Assembly: GCF_020991415.1 (NCBI RefSeq)
Contig: NZ_JAJMOY010000001.1
Coordinates: 372,001-436,000, forward strand
Direction: 5' to 3'
DNA: 64,000 nt
DNA from: Flavobacterium sp. ENC
GTDB lineage: Bacteria > Bacteroidota > Bacteroidia > Flavobacteriales > Flavobacteriaceae
Positions 43,621-52,408 of this stretch are shown piece by piece (position 1 is the stretch's first letter; every line of letters begins with the position of its first letter). The position numbers and the translations under genes were made by a program. Below the pieces are notes generated by a model that did not search any database, had not been told where the DNA came from, and saw only the letters and a list, made by a program, of their open reading frames with translations.

Positions 43621-44158
43621 TGGCTCCCGCAGATTTAGCAGATTGTGCAGATTCTCACTGATTAAAAGTTTAAAGTTTCTAAAGCTAATTTATCTGCTAA
43701 ATCTCCAAAATCTGCGAGAGAAAAAACTGTTCATCAATATAATCTTTTAAATTGGTTCTTAATATTGGCTCTCGCAGATTTGGCAGATTAAGCAGATTCT
43801 CACTGATTAAAAGTTTAAAGTTTCTAAAGCTAATTTATCTGCTAAACCTCCAAAATCTGCGAGAAAAAAAACTGTTCATCAATATAATCTTTAAATTATT
43901 TCCTAAATATTGGCTCCCGCAGATTTGGCAGATTAAGCAGATTCTCACTGATTAAAAGTTTAAAGTTTCTAAAGCTAATTTATCTGCTAAACCTCCAAAA
44001 TCTGCGAGAAAAAAAACTGTTCATCAATATATCTTTTAAATTATTTCTTAAATATTAGCTCTCGCAGATTTGGCAGATTAAGCAGATAAAATATATTAAA
44101 AAAAAATCCGCCAAATCTCCAAAATCTGCGAGAGAAAAAACTATTCATCACGCTACAT
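43621..44158. repeat. About 3.7 tandem copies of a 145-bp palindromic repeat
   Basis: Units begin at 43621, 43766, 43910 and 44056 (spacing 145, 144 and 146) with TGGCTC-(C/T)-CGCAGATTT-(A/G)-GCAGATT. Each holds the opposite arm AATCTCCAAAATCTGCGAGA or a near variant. The last unit is shortened. The array fills the whole space between the regulator and kinase genes and has no supported coding frame. Confidence 0.88.
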
Positions 44159-45505
44159 CTATGTATTTTTCAAATCGTATTTTTCAATTCTGCGGTACAA
44201 AGCCGCTCGTGACAACCCCAGTTCCTCCGCTGTTTTGCTAATGTTTCCGTTGTGTTTGAATAAAGCTTTTTCGATCGCATTTTTCTCCAGTTCGGATAAA
44301 GGGTTATCATCATTTTCCTGAAAATCCTCGAAATCAAGAATATCAAGATCGGTTACCGAAATGGTCTGGTTATCGGCCAGAATCAAGGCACGCTCGATTT
44401 TGTTTTCCATTTCACGGATATTTCCTTTCCAGGGATACTTCTCTAAATAAGGGCCCACATTGGCTTCAAAATGCCAGTTTTCCTGATTGTATTTGGCCGC
44501 AATCTGATCTAAAATAAAATCCGCCATCGGGACAATATCATCCTTTCGCTCGCGAAGTGACGGCAGGCTGATTTCCATCGTATTGATTCGGTACAGTAAA
44601 TCTTCCCTGAAGGTTTTGTTTTTTACCTCAGCCTTAATGTCGCTGTTTGTGGCTGCAATAATCCGTACATTCAGCGGTCGTGGCTTGCTTTCTCCCAGAC
44701 GCGTAACGGTCTTGGTCTGTAAAACATGCAACAATTTAACCTGCAGATGAAGCGGTATATTTCCAATTTCATCCAGAAAAATGGTTCCTTCAGCAGCCAT
44801 TTCGAATCTTCCGGGCGTATCGGTTTTGGCATCTGTAAAAGCTCCTTTTGCGTAGCCAAAAAGCTCACTTTCGAATAAACTATCGCTCAGTGAACCTAAA
44901 TCTACATGTACAAACGGCTGTTTCTTTCGCGCTGAATTTAAATGGATAAACTCGGCAAATACATATTTTCCGGTTCCGTTTTCTCCCAAAATCAAAACAT
45001 TGGCCTCTGTTCGGGCTACTTTTTCAGCCATCAGATAGGCTTGTTTTATTTTAGCCGAAGTCCCTACAAAATATTTTTTATCTTCTTTTTCAGCTGGTGT
45101 TTTTTTGCTGTTTTTTCGGCTTTCGGTAACTGCTTTATCAATCGTTTCGAGTAATTTTTCGTTGTGCCAGGGTTTCAGTACATAATCGAAAGCGCCTATT
45201 TTGATGCCTTCAACAGCGGTATCAATTTTTCCGAAAGCAGTCATTAAAATCACAACGGTTTGCGGCGAAAGTGTTTTGATTTCTTTCAGCCAGTGAATTC
45301 CTTCGCGTCCGTCTTCAAAACCTATCCGGTAATTCATGTCCAGTAAAACCACATTAATTTCATTTTCATTGAGAATTGAAATGATTTTTTTGGGACTGTT
45401 TGCCGTAAAAATGGTTTCAAAATGCTTTTTCAGAATCATTTTTGCCGAAAAAAGAATTTCTTCCTGATCATCAACAACTAATATTTGGGCTAGTTTTTTT
45501 CGCAT
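44159..45505 (-). CDS. NtrC-family sigma-54-dependent response regulator
   Basis: The receiver domain has the phospho-acceptor in VVLLDMNYR (D56 from ATG 45505) and Lys in LKPW. The AAA+ domain has Walker A GENGTGK, the sigma-54 loop GAFTDA (family form GAFTGA), and Walker B FLDEIGNIPL. A FIS-type helix-turn-helix closes the protein (ISKTAEELGLSRAALYRRIEKY). 448 residues from ATG 45505; a GTG at 45556 with AAAGGAG before it would add 17. The divergent efflux operon carries a matching sigma-54 promoter, so it is the likely target. Confidence 0.93.
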   Translation of the reverse strand: MRKKLAQILVVDDQEEILFSAKMILKKHFETIFTANSPKKIISILNENEINVVLLDMNYRIGFEDGREGIHWLKEIKTLSPQTVVILMTAFGKIDTAVEGIKIGAFDYVLKPWHNEKLLETIDKAVTESRKNSKKTPAEKEDKKYFVGTSAKIKQAYLMAEKVARTEANVLILGENGTGKYVFAEFIHLNSARKKQPFVHVDLGSLSDSLFESELFGYAKGAFTDAKTDTPGRFEMAAEGTIFLDEIGNIPLHLQVKLLHVLQTKTVTRLGESKPRPLNVRIIAATNSDIKAEVKNKTFREDLLYRINTMEISLPSLRERKDDIVPMADFILDQIAAKYNQENWHFEANVGPYLEKYPWKGNIREMENKIERALILADNQTISVTDLDILDFEDFQENDDNPLSELEKNAIEKALFKHNGNISKTAEELGLSRAALYRRIEKYDLKNT

Positions 45506-45573
45506 GTCATTTGTTTTTGTTCGATTTCGAACGGTCAACTGTTCATTATCGGACACTCCTTTTTTTGATGGTT

Positions 45574-45633
45574 TTTAAAGTCTCTTTAAAATCAATGCTT
45601 TACCAATAATACTTTTTATGGCACAATATTTAC
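45574..45633 (+). promoter_or_regulatory. Sigma-54 promoter and dyad before the efflux operon
   Basis: TGGCAC (45619-45624), 5 nt, TTAC (45630-45633) matches TGGCAC-N5-TTGC with one change, and would start transcription near 45645, 18 nt before the ATG. Upstream, TTTAAA-GTCTC-TTTAAA (45574-45590) is a dyad that may be the activator site. The promoter lies between the sigma-54 activator gene and the operon. Confidence 0.55.
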
Positions 45634-45662
45634 CTATTGATTATCAGTAAATTATTTAAAAA

Positions 45663-46907
45663 ATGGACAAGGTAATTCCTCGTAAAAATAGAAAATTTAG
45701 AAATCTCACAATACTAATTGGTGTTTTTTTAGCTTTGGCAGTAATTGTCTTTTTTTCTTTCAGTACTAAACGAACGCTGAATGTAAAAGCAGATGAACTG
45801 ACGGTTCAAAAAGTCGAAAGAGCGTTTTTTGAAGACTTCGTGGTTTTTCAGGCCAAAGTAGAACCTCTGAACGTAATGCTTGTCAACGTAACCGAAGGCG
45901 GATCGGTAAAAGAGATTTTTGTAGAAAATGGTGCGATGGTAACCAAGGGACAATCGTTGGCCCGTTTGTACAATCCGAACACTGAACTTAATTACCTGAC
46001 ACAGGAAACGGCCATTATCGAGCAAATCAACAATCTGAATTCAGGCAAACTGAACATTAGAAATCAGGAATTAAACCTGAACAAGGATCTGGTGCTGATT
46101 GAGCATGATTATAACGATGCCAAAAGATTGTACGACATGAACTCGAAATTGTTTGACAAAGATGTGATTTCGAAAAATGACTGGAATACGTTTAAGGAAG
46201 GACTGCGTTTTCAGGAAGAGCGAAAAAGAACGATTCACCAAAGTATTCAGAAAGAAAAACAAAGCAATCAGGTTCAGATTTCGCAAATCAACCGCTCTAT
46301 ACAAACCATGGAAAAGAGTCTTGAAATTCTGAGAAACAACAAAAATAACTTTTTGATCACGGCTCCGGAATCCGGAAGACTGACTTCTTTTGAACCGGTA
46401 TTGGGAAAAACATTTCAGGCCGGGGAAAGCATCGGAAAAATCGATTCCAAAAAAGGCTACAAACTTATTGCCGAAGTAGATGAGTTTTATCTGGAGAAAT
46501 TACGCGAAGGGCTGAAAGGTCAGGTAGAATTTAAAGGCCAGACGCTTGAAGTTTTGGTAACCAAAGTAATTCCGGAAGTAAAAAACGGCCATTTTACGGT
46601 TGAACTGGCTTTTACGTCTAAAGAAACTATCCTTTTACAGGACGGATTAAGCTTTGGGGTAAAACTGATCTTATCAGAGAAAAACAAAACCCTTGTTGTT
46701 CAGAAAGGAAGTTTCAATCAGGACACCGCCGGAAAATGGATTTTCGTAGTAAAAGGAAATAAAGCCGAAAGAAGAACCATCAAATTAGGCCGCGAAAACC
46801 CTTCGTACTATGAAGTACTCGAAGGATTAAAAGAAGGCGAATCGGTAATAACATCTTCTTACTCCGATTATAAGGATATTGAAGAGCTTTCTATAAGTTC
46901 GCAGTGA
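45663..46907 (+). CDS. Efflux periplasmic adaptor (HlyD/MacA-like)
   Basis: 414 residues. One N-terminal membrane helix (about 13-36, LTILIGVFLALAVIVFFSF), then a biotinyl-lipoyl half (VNVTEGGSVKEIFVENGAMV), a coiled-coil hairpin (about 95-220, rich in Gln/Lys/Glu), the second lipoyl half (LITAPESGRLTSFEPVLGKTF) and beta-barrel domains. It would link the ABC permease to an outer-membrane channel, which is not encoded here. First gene of a four-gene operon under a probable sigma-54 promoter. Confidence 0.9.
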   Translation: MDKVIPRKNRKFRNLTILIGVFLALAVIVFFSFSTKRTLNVKADELTVQKVERAFFEDFVVFQAKVEPLNVMLVNVTEGGSVKEIFVENGAMVTKGQSLARLYNPNTELNYLTQETAIIEQINNLNSGKLNIRNQELNLNKDLVLIEHDYNDAKRLYDMNSKLFDKDVISKNDWNTFKEGLRFQEERKRTIHQSIQKEKQSNQVQISQINRSIQTMEKSLEILRNNKNNFLITAPESGRLTSFEPVLGKTFQAGESIGKIDSKKGYKLIAEVDEFYLEKLREGLKGQVEFKGQTLEVLVTKVIPEVKNGHFTVELAFTSKETILLQDGLSFGVKLILSEKNKTLVVQKGSFNQDTAGKWIFVVKGNKAERRTIKLGRENPSYYEVLEGLKEGESVITSSYSDYKDIEELSISSQ

Positions 46908-47028
46908 CAGTTTGCAGTCACAGGTCTCAGTCGCAGTCTCAGTTTACCATTTACAATTCACAATTAATAAAAGTTTCAATCATCAATCAATCAAAAAATA
47001 AATCAACAACACCTAATACTTTAAAAAT

Positions 47029-47736
47029 ATGATAACCATTCAAAATTTAACCAAAGTTTTCAGAACCGAAGAAGTAGAAACAGCTGCCTTAAGCGGAATT
47101 AACTTAGAAATTAAAAAAGGTGATTTTTTAACTATTATGGGACCTTCGGGCTGTGGAAAATCGACTTTACTGAATATAATCGGGCTATTGGACAGTGCAA
47201 CCGACGGAAGTTATAAACTGCTGGATGAGGAAATGATTGGCTTAAAGGAGAAAGGAAGAGCACGTGTCCGTAAAGAAAACATTGGGTTCATTTTTCAGAA
47301 TTTCAATCTTATCGATGAGCTTTCGGTGTATGATAATATCGAATTGCCGTTGCTGTACAACAATGTCAAATCATCGGAGCGAAAACAAAAAATTGAAGCG
47401 ATTGCCGAAAAATTAAATATCTCACACCGTTTAAAACACTTCCCACAACAACTTTCGGGAGGACAACAACAAAGGGTTGCGGTAGCAAGAGCCTTGGTCA
47501 ACGATCCCAAAATTATTCTTGCCGATGAGCCAACGGGAAACCTGGACAGTAAAAACGGTAATGAAGTAATGGAACTTTTAACAGATTTACACGCTAAAGG
47601 CGCAACAATCCTGATGGTGACGCACTCTGATTATGATGCTTCGTTTTCGCAAAAAACGATTCATATGAAAGACGGCGTGATCTTCTCTGAACGCTTCAAC
47701 CAGAGAAATGTGGATGTTTTTATGGACACTAAATAA
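47029..47736 (+). CDS. ABC transporter ATP-binding protein (MacB/LolD type)
   Basis: 235 residues. Walker A GPSGCGKST (about 39-47), Q-loop IFQNFNLI, signature LSGGQQQRVAVARAL, Walker B ILADEPTGNLDS, and switch His in VTHS. It powers the FtsX-type permease two genes downstream. The spacing (121 nt after the adaptor, 8 nt before the small peptide gene) fits one operon. Confidence 0.94.
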   Translation: MITIQNLTKVFRTEEVETAALSGINLEIKKGDFLTIMGPSGCGKSTLLNIIGLLDSATDGSYKLLDEEMIGLKEKGRARVRKENIGFIFQNFNLIDELSVYDNIELPLLYNNVKSSERKQKIEAIAEKLNISHRLKHFPQQLSGGQQQRVAVARALVNDPKIILADEPTGNLDSKNGNEVMELLTDLHAKGATILMVTHSDYDASFSQKTIHMKDGVIFSERFNQRNVDVFMDTK

Positions 47737-47744
47737 CAATTAAA

Positions 47745-47867
47745 ATGATCAAATTTATTGTAACTGCAATCTTAATTCTGGTAGGATTTGTTTGCAAAAT
47801 AATGACTATCGAAAGTAAAAATGAGGTTTCTGTTTCGACTTTGACCGAAGTAATTTTAAAGAAATAA
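47745..47867 (+). CDS. 40-residue single-pass membrane peptide in the efflux operon
   Basis: ATG 47745 opens MIKFIVTAILILVGFVCKIM followed by a polar tail ending VILKK. It fills the space between the ATPase (8 nt gap) and the permease (4 nt gap), so it is almost certainly translated with them. A hydrophobic helix at this place suggests a small transporter accessory subunit. The family is not recognised. Confidence 0.6.
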   Translation: MIKFIVTAILILVGFVCKIMTIESKNEVSVSTLTEVILKK

Positions 47868-47871
47868 AAAG

Positions 47872-50307
47872 ATGATCCGCAACTGGTTTAAAATATTTAT
47901 TTATCATTTAAAGCAAAACAAACTGTTTTCATTTTTAAATGTTCTGGGATTAAGTATCGGCATTGCCGGTGTAATTTTTGCCATTTTATACTGGAATAAC
48001 GAAAATGCCTACGATCAGTGGAATCCCGAAAAGGAAAATTCCTTTCAGGTCCTGAATAAAATCGGAATGACCGGAGATATCTGGGCTTCGAACTCGATCC
48101 CTTTTGGAGAGACCTGCAAAGCCACGATTTCTGAAATTGAATCGATTTGTTTCCTGAATAATACCTGGTATAACGATGCGCCTGTAAAATATGGGACTAA
48201 AAAAATCATTGGTACCAAAATTACGGTCTCTGACAATGGTTTTTTTGATATTTTTCCTTTCCCAATTGTAAAGGGAGCCAAAACAAATATCCTGAAAGAA
48301 AAGAACAGCGTTGCAATTTCAGAAGAAACGGCACAATTAATTTTCAAAAACGAGGATCCGATTGGCAAGTCAATTAATTATGACAATAATAATTACATTG
48401 TAAAATCGGTTTATCACCTGATCAGTCCGTCTTCTATAGAGCCTAATTATGTGTTTGGGGGAATTCTGAGAGATCAGGATAAAAACAGCTGGGGAAATTT
48501 TAATTATGGTTTATTAATCAAAACTAAAAAAGGAAGCGACCCTGCTGCTGTTTTGAAAAAAATGCAAAATATTGATTATGTCAACAGAACGCTGAAAGAC
48601 GCTAAATCGAGCGGGCAGACAGTAGCACAATATATCAAAGAAAACGGACAGACGACCGTCATACTTGACCAGTTGAAAACGTCCCGCCTGCACGGCACAA
48701 AATCAAGCAATGGACGCAACTATCCGGAAGGACGAGGCAACCTGCAATTACTTTATATCATGATTGGCCTGTCGCTTTTGATTTTGGTTTTATCGTTGGT
48801 AAACTATATCAATCTGGCAACGGCATCGGCTATCAAGCGTGCTAAAGAAGTCGGAGTCCGCAAAGTTGTCGGTGCTACTAAAAATCAGGTAATTGTTCAG
48901 TTTATATTCGAAACTACCATTATTGTTATTCTGGCGATTCTTTTTGCCTTGGCGATCGTGGAACTTTCATTACCTTATTACAACACCTTTCTGAACAAAA
49001 CCTTAACGATGAATGGTGGTGAATTTTACCTGCAGCTTATTTTCATTTTTGGATTAGTAATTATTCTTGCGGGTATTTTTCCAGCCGTTTATATTTCAAA
49101 TTTTGAAACACTTAAAGTCTTAAAAGGAAATTTCTCCAGAAGCAAAAGCGGTATCTGGATCAGAAATTCGATGCTTATTTTTCAGTTTGGAATCGCTGCC
49201 TTTTTTATTGTGGGTGCCTTAATCGTGAATTCACAGGTAAGTTACATGATGAATAAAGATCTTGGTTTTAGCGGCAGTCAGATCATCCGAATTCCTTTTA
49301 ATTATCAGGATCGAGGTAAAAGAACAGACAAATACCTGTCTTCAAAGCAGGAAATCCTAAAAATACCGGGAGTAGAAAACGTTTCTACTTTTGCCGGAAC
49401 TTTCGGGAACAGTACGAATTCAAGTTCAGGTTTTACCCATAATGGCATTTTTGTACAGCCGAGAAATGTTGAAATGGATTTTGGTTTTCTGGAAATGATG
49501 AAAATCAAAATCGTACAGGGACGCGATTTGTCTCCGCAATTTGCTTCGGATACGATCGATAATATGCTGATGAATGAAACGCTGGTGAAGACGTTAAACC
49601 TTAAAAATCCCATCAACACTATCATTACTTCAGGCTGGGGTACTGAGGAAGGTGAAAATATGAAATTTAAAATTGTAGGCGTTGTAAAGGATTTCAACAT
49701 TACGGGATTACAGGACAAAATTCCTCCTATGGTTTTTATCAACATGAAAACTATAGAATGGAACAATTTCAACAATATCTACGTCAAAGTTTCGCCCAAT
49801 AATTTAGCGGAGACTTTAGCCAAACTGGAGGTTTACATGCAGAAAAATATAAATTCTGATTATCCTTTTAAATATGAATTTGTAGATAAAGGATTTGCCA
49901 AAACCTATGAGGAACAGGTAAAACAAAAGGATTTGTTTTTCATTTTAAATCTTGTCGTGATCATCATCGCCATTTTTGGATTGTTTGCTTTGGCGTCCTT
50001 TTCGATGGAAAGAAGACTGAAAGAAATTGCGATCCGGAAAACACTGGGTGCGGAGACCGATATTTTACTGAAAGAATTATCAAAACAATATGTCATTTTC
50101 TGCCTGATGGGGTTTGTTCTCGGAATTGTTCCGGCCTACATTTTATTGCAGAAATGGCTAGAAGATTTTGCTTTCAGAATCGGTGTTTCCATTGTTCCGT
50201 TCAGTATTGCATTAGTTTCTTTGTTGGTTTTGACGCTGATAATTGTTTTAACCAAAGCCTATCAGGTCACTAAAATAGACATCCTGAGGTATTTGAAATA
50301 CGAGTAG
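47872..50307 (+). CDS. ABC transporter permease (MacB/FtsX type, duplicated)
   Basis: 811 residues with the two-repeat layout of Bacteroidota MacB permeases. One helix (about 20-40) precedes a periplasmic domain (about 45-280), then three helices with the FtsX signature ATASAIKRAKEVGVRKVVGA. A second periplasmic domain (about 455-680) is followed by three more helices with FSMERRLKEIAIRKTLGA. It exports an unknown substrate, perhaps peptides, antibiotics or lipids, using the preceding ATPase and adaptor. It ends before a long hairpin shared with the convergent transpeptidase gene. Confidence 0.92.
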   Translation: MIRNWFKIFIYHLKQNKLFSFLNVLGLSIGIAGVIFAILYWNNENAYDQWNPEKENSFQVLNKIGMTGDIWASNSIPFGETCKATISEIESICFLNNTWYNDAPVKYGTKKIIGTKITVSDNGFFDIFPFPIVKGAKTNILKEKNSVAISEETAQLIFKNEDPIGKSINYDNNNYIVKSVYHLISPSSIEPNYVFGGILRDQDKNSWGNFNYGLLIKTKKGSDPAAVLKKMQNIDYVNRTLKDAKSSGQTVAQYIKENGQTTVILDQLKTSRLHGTKSSNGRNYPEGRGNLQLLYIMIGLSLLILVLSLVNYINLATASAIKRAKEVGVRKVVGATKNQVIVQFIFETTIIVILAILFALAIVELSLPYYNTFLNKTLTMNGGEFYLQLIFIFGLVIILAGIFPAVYISNFETLKVLKGNFSRSKSGIWIRNSMLIFQFGIAAFFIVGALIVNSQVSYMMNKDLGFSGSQIIRIPFNYQDRGKRTDKYLSSKQEILKIPGVENVSTFAGTFGNSTNSSSGFTHNGIFVQPRNVEMDFGFLEMMKIKIVQGRDLSPQFASDTIDNMLMNETLVKTLNLKNPINTIITSGWGTEEGENMKFKIVGVVKDFNITGLQDKIPPMVFINMKTIEWNNFNNIYVKVSPNNLAETLAKLEVYMQKNINSDYPFKYEFVDKGFAKTYEEQVKQKDLFFILNLVVIIIAIFGLFALASFSMERRLKEIAIRKTLGAETDILLKELSKQYVIFCLMGFVLGIVPAYILLQKWLEDFAFRIGVSIVPFSIALVSLLVLTLIIVLTKAYQVTKIDILRYLKYE

Positions 50308-50319
50308 TTTTAAGTTTTC

Positions 50320-50374
50320 AGTCGCAGTATTCAGTCGCAGTGTTCCGTTAGAACTGTGACTGAATACTGCGACT
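50320..50374. terminator. Long hairpin between convergent genes
   Basis: A 22-nt arm at 50320-50341 (AGTCGCAGTATTCAGTCGCA...) pairs with 50353-50374 with one mismatch and an 11-nt loop. It separates the permease from the L,D-transpeptidase and may stop both. The CAGTCGCAGT unit also occurs near 42.2 and 46.9 kb. Confidence 0.6.
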
Positions 50375-50381
50375 GCGACTT

Positions 50382-51995
50382 TTACTTCACAGCACCTGAA
50401 TCTGAATACAGTAACTGATCAAGGCTTTCATCGCGTTCATAAACGTCCGGAAAAAAACTAATTTCACCCTGATCATTTACCCAGGAAGTAAAGTAGCCGA
50501 TATAAATCGGGATTTTCTTTTTAAGCATACAGGTAGTTTCTTTTTCGCCGCTCATTGCCTGATCAATTTTATTGGCCGGCCAGTCGGGATCATTTTTCAA
50601 AATCGCAAGTGCCAGTCCTTTTGCCTCTTTTACATTGATACAGCCATGGCTAAAAGTACGTTTTTCGAAATCGAACAAACTTTTTGCGGGTGTATCATGC
50701 AGGTAAATATCATTGGGATTCGGAAACATAAACTTAACCAGGCCGAGAGAATTTTTCGGTCCCGGTTTTTGTCGTACACGTCCCCCGTTCCATTCCATAT
50801 TATGGTCTGCGAGGTAATTTTTGTCACTGGCCATCTGCAGTTTTAATTCGTTTTGAATGATACTTTTCGGCACATACCAATACGGACTAAAAACAATTCG
50901 ATCCATATTGCCGCTAAAAATAACCGTTTCGGTCATTCTTGTACCCACAAAAATATCTGATGTAAAATCATATTTCCCGTCTTTGACATAAATCAGCCGG
51001 AACGAAGGAATATTGACCATAATGTATTCATCTGCTTTTGCGAGTTTCGCCGGTATCCATCTGCAGCGCTCCATATTGAGCATGATGGTTTTTATCCTTT
51101 TTGAAATCGGCTCATTCAGCTGATCGATATGTTCTTTTGTTAAGGTATAATTCAGCTTCAGGCCATATCTTTTCTTGTAATTCAGAACGCCTGCCATGAG
51201 TTCTTCGTCATAAACATCACTTTTAGAATCCTGTGCCAGATCACCTGTTACAAATAAACGCTGTCTTATATCCTTAATCGTATTCGATATATCAAAAGGT
51301 TTTAGGTCTTTGTAAGTTGCAGGGTCAATTGTAATGGGCTGCCACAAATTATCAGTCTCCATTTTTCGGTATTTTTTTAAGGCTGACTGAAGTTTGTAAT
51401 ACTGACTGAATAACAGATTATCATCTTCATCTAACCGGTTTGAATCTACTATAAGCGAATCTAATATTTTGGCATACGAAATTGTTTTGGCCGGCAAAAA
51501 CCATCCGATTTTCTTTAAAGTTGCCGGATCAACGCCCGAATACACATTGCTGGCATAAAAAACATACATGTTGGTAAGCAGCAATTCTGTTTCGGTCTGA
51601 GAAGGTTTTTCAGCCGAACTTTCATTAAAAACTTCATCTATATCGTCTTTATAAGGCATTTCCTTTTCAATTCCCTGCTCTTTCAAAACATTTACCTTTT
51701 GATACAGCAAATGACCAAATTCCGTGATATTTTTTTGATTGTACCAGATGGATTTGAAGCCCCGGTTTTTATAAATATCCAAAACATCACTTTTATATTT
51801 CTTTAGTTTGGAATATTTTTTAAAAAACTGATTTACCGAAACACTATCCAATGTAACTGTTGTGGCACTATTGGTAATGGTAAATGAATTTTCAAACGTT
51901 TTATTTGATTTACTTTCAACAGCTTCTGCTGAAGCCAAACAAAAACAACAAATGCCAATGGCAATCATGAATTTAAAGGGTATAGAATTTCGCAT
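50382..51995 (-). CDS. L,D-transpeptidase (YcbB-like) with signal peptide
   Basis: 537 residues. The signal peptide (FMIAIGICCFCLASAEA) is followed by a scaffold domain (about 60-260), a peptidoglycan-binding-like helical region (about 240-290), and the YkuD catalytic domain with HDTPAKSLF and the active-site FSHGCINV (His and Cys). It forms meso-DAP to meso-DAP crosslinks in peptidoglycan. It is monocistronic; a TATCTTTG -7 element sits about 120 nt upstream. Confidence 0.9.
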   Translation of the reverse strand: MRNSIPFKFMIAIGICCFCLASAEAVESKSNKTFENSFTITNSATTVTLDSVSVNQFFKKYSKLKKYKSDVLDIYKNRGFKSIWYNQKNITEFGHLLYQKVNVLKEQGIEKEMPYKDDIDEVFNESSAEKPSQTETELLLTNMYVFYASNVYSGVDPATLKKIGWFLPAKTISYAKILDSLIVDSNRLDEDDNLLFSQYYKLQSALKKYRKMETDNLWQPITIDPATYKDLKPFDISNTIKDIRQRLFVTGDLAQDSKSDVYDEELMAGVLNYKKRYGLKLNYTLTKEHIDQLNEPISKRIKTIMLNMERCRWIPAKLAKADEYIMVNIPSFRLIYVKDGKYDFTSDIFVGTRMTETVIFSGNMDRIVFSPYWYVPKSIIQNELKLQMASDKNYLADHNMEWNGGRVRQKPGPKNSLGLVKFMFPNPNDIYLHDTPAKSLFDFEKRTFSHGCINVKEAKGLALAILKNDPDWPANKIDQAMSGEKETTCMLKKKIPIYIGYFTSWVNDQGEISFFPDVYERDESLDQLLYSDSGAVK

Positions 51996-52112
51996 AATTT
52001 TATTTATTTGGATTGATAAATAAACTCACATAAAATTAACAGGCCTTTGGCTGAGCCATAATACGCTTTTGCCTGTTTTTTAAACGATGAAAAATTTAAA
52101 TTTGAGGTAATT

Positions 52113-52120
52113 CAAAGATA
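52113..52120 (-). promoter_or_regulatory. -7 element of the L,D-transpeptidase gene
   Basis: TATCTTTG on the minus strand, exact match to TAnnTTTG. The leader would be about 115 nt and includes the inverted pair CAGGCaaaAGCG/CGCTTTTGCCTG near 52040-52080. Nothing else is seen in the 51996-52408 gap except the mrp promoter. Confidence 0.4.
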
Positions 52121-52329
52121 AGCAACATTCCTGAAATTTATTCCTGGCGCGAGGGTGAAATTGTCTTAAAATTAATATATTTTTCCTACAAATTACTCAT
52201 CAGCCAGAAAAGCAAATAAATCTTTTTTTCATCAAACACAATGAAACAGAACTTTAGACCCTATAATTTTGAATAATCTCAATATCAACAAATCCAATGT
52301 AAAAAAGTTAAAATCCGAACATAATCCGT

Positions 52330-52337
52330 TATCTTTG
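52330..52337 (+). promoter_or_regulatory. -7 element of mrp
   Basis: TATCTTTG, exact match to TAnnTTTG, 72 nt before the mrp ATG; no clear TTG partner at 17-23 nt. Confidence 0.4.
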
Positions 52338-52408
52338 CAGTCTGAAATGAGTTTAAATAAAAACAGTTTTTAAATTAATTTCAATCAATTGAAAAATACG
52401 ACGTTAAA

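Noticed and set aside
43752..43955. 67-codon frame inside the 145-bp array
   Set aside because: Its sequence repeats with the DNA period and is not protein-like.
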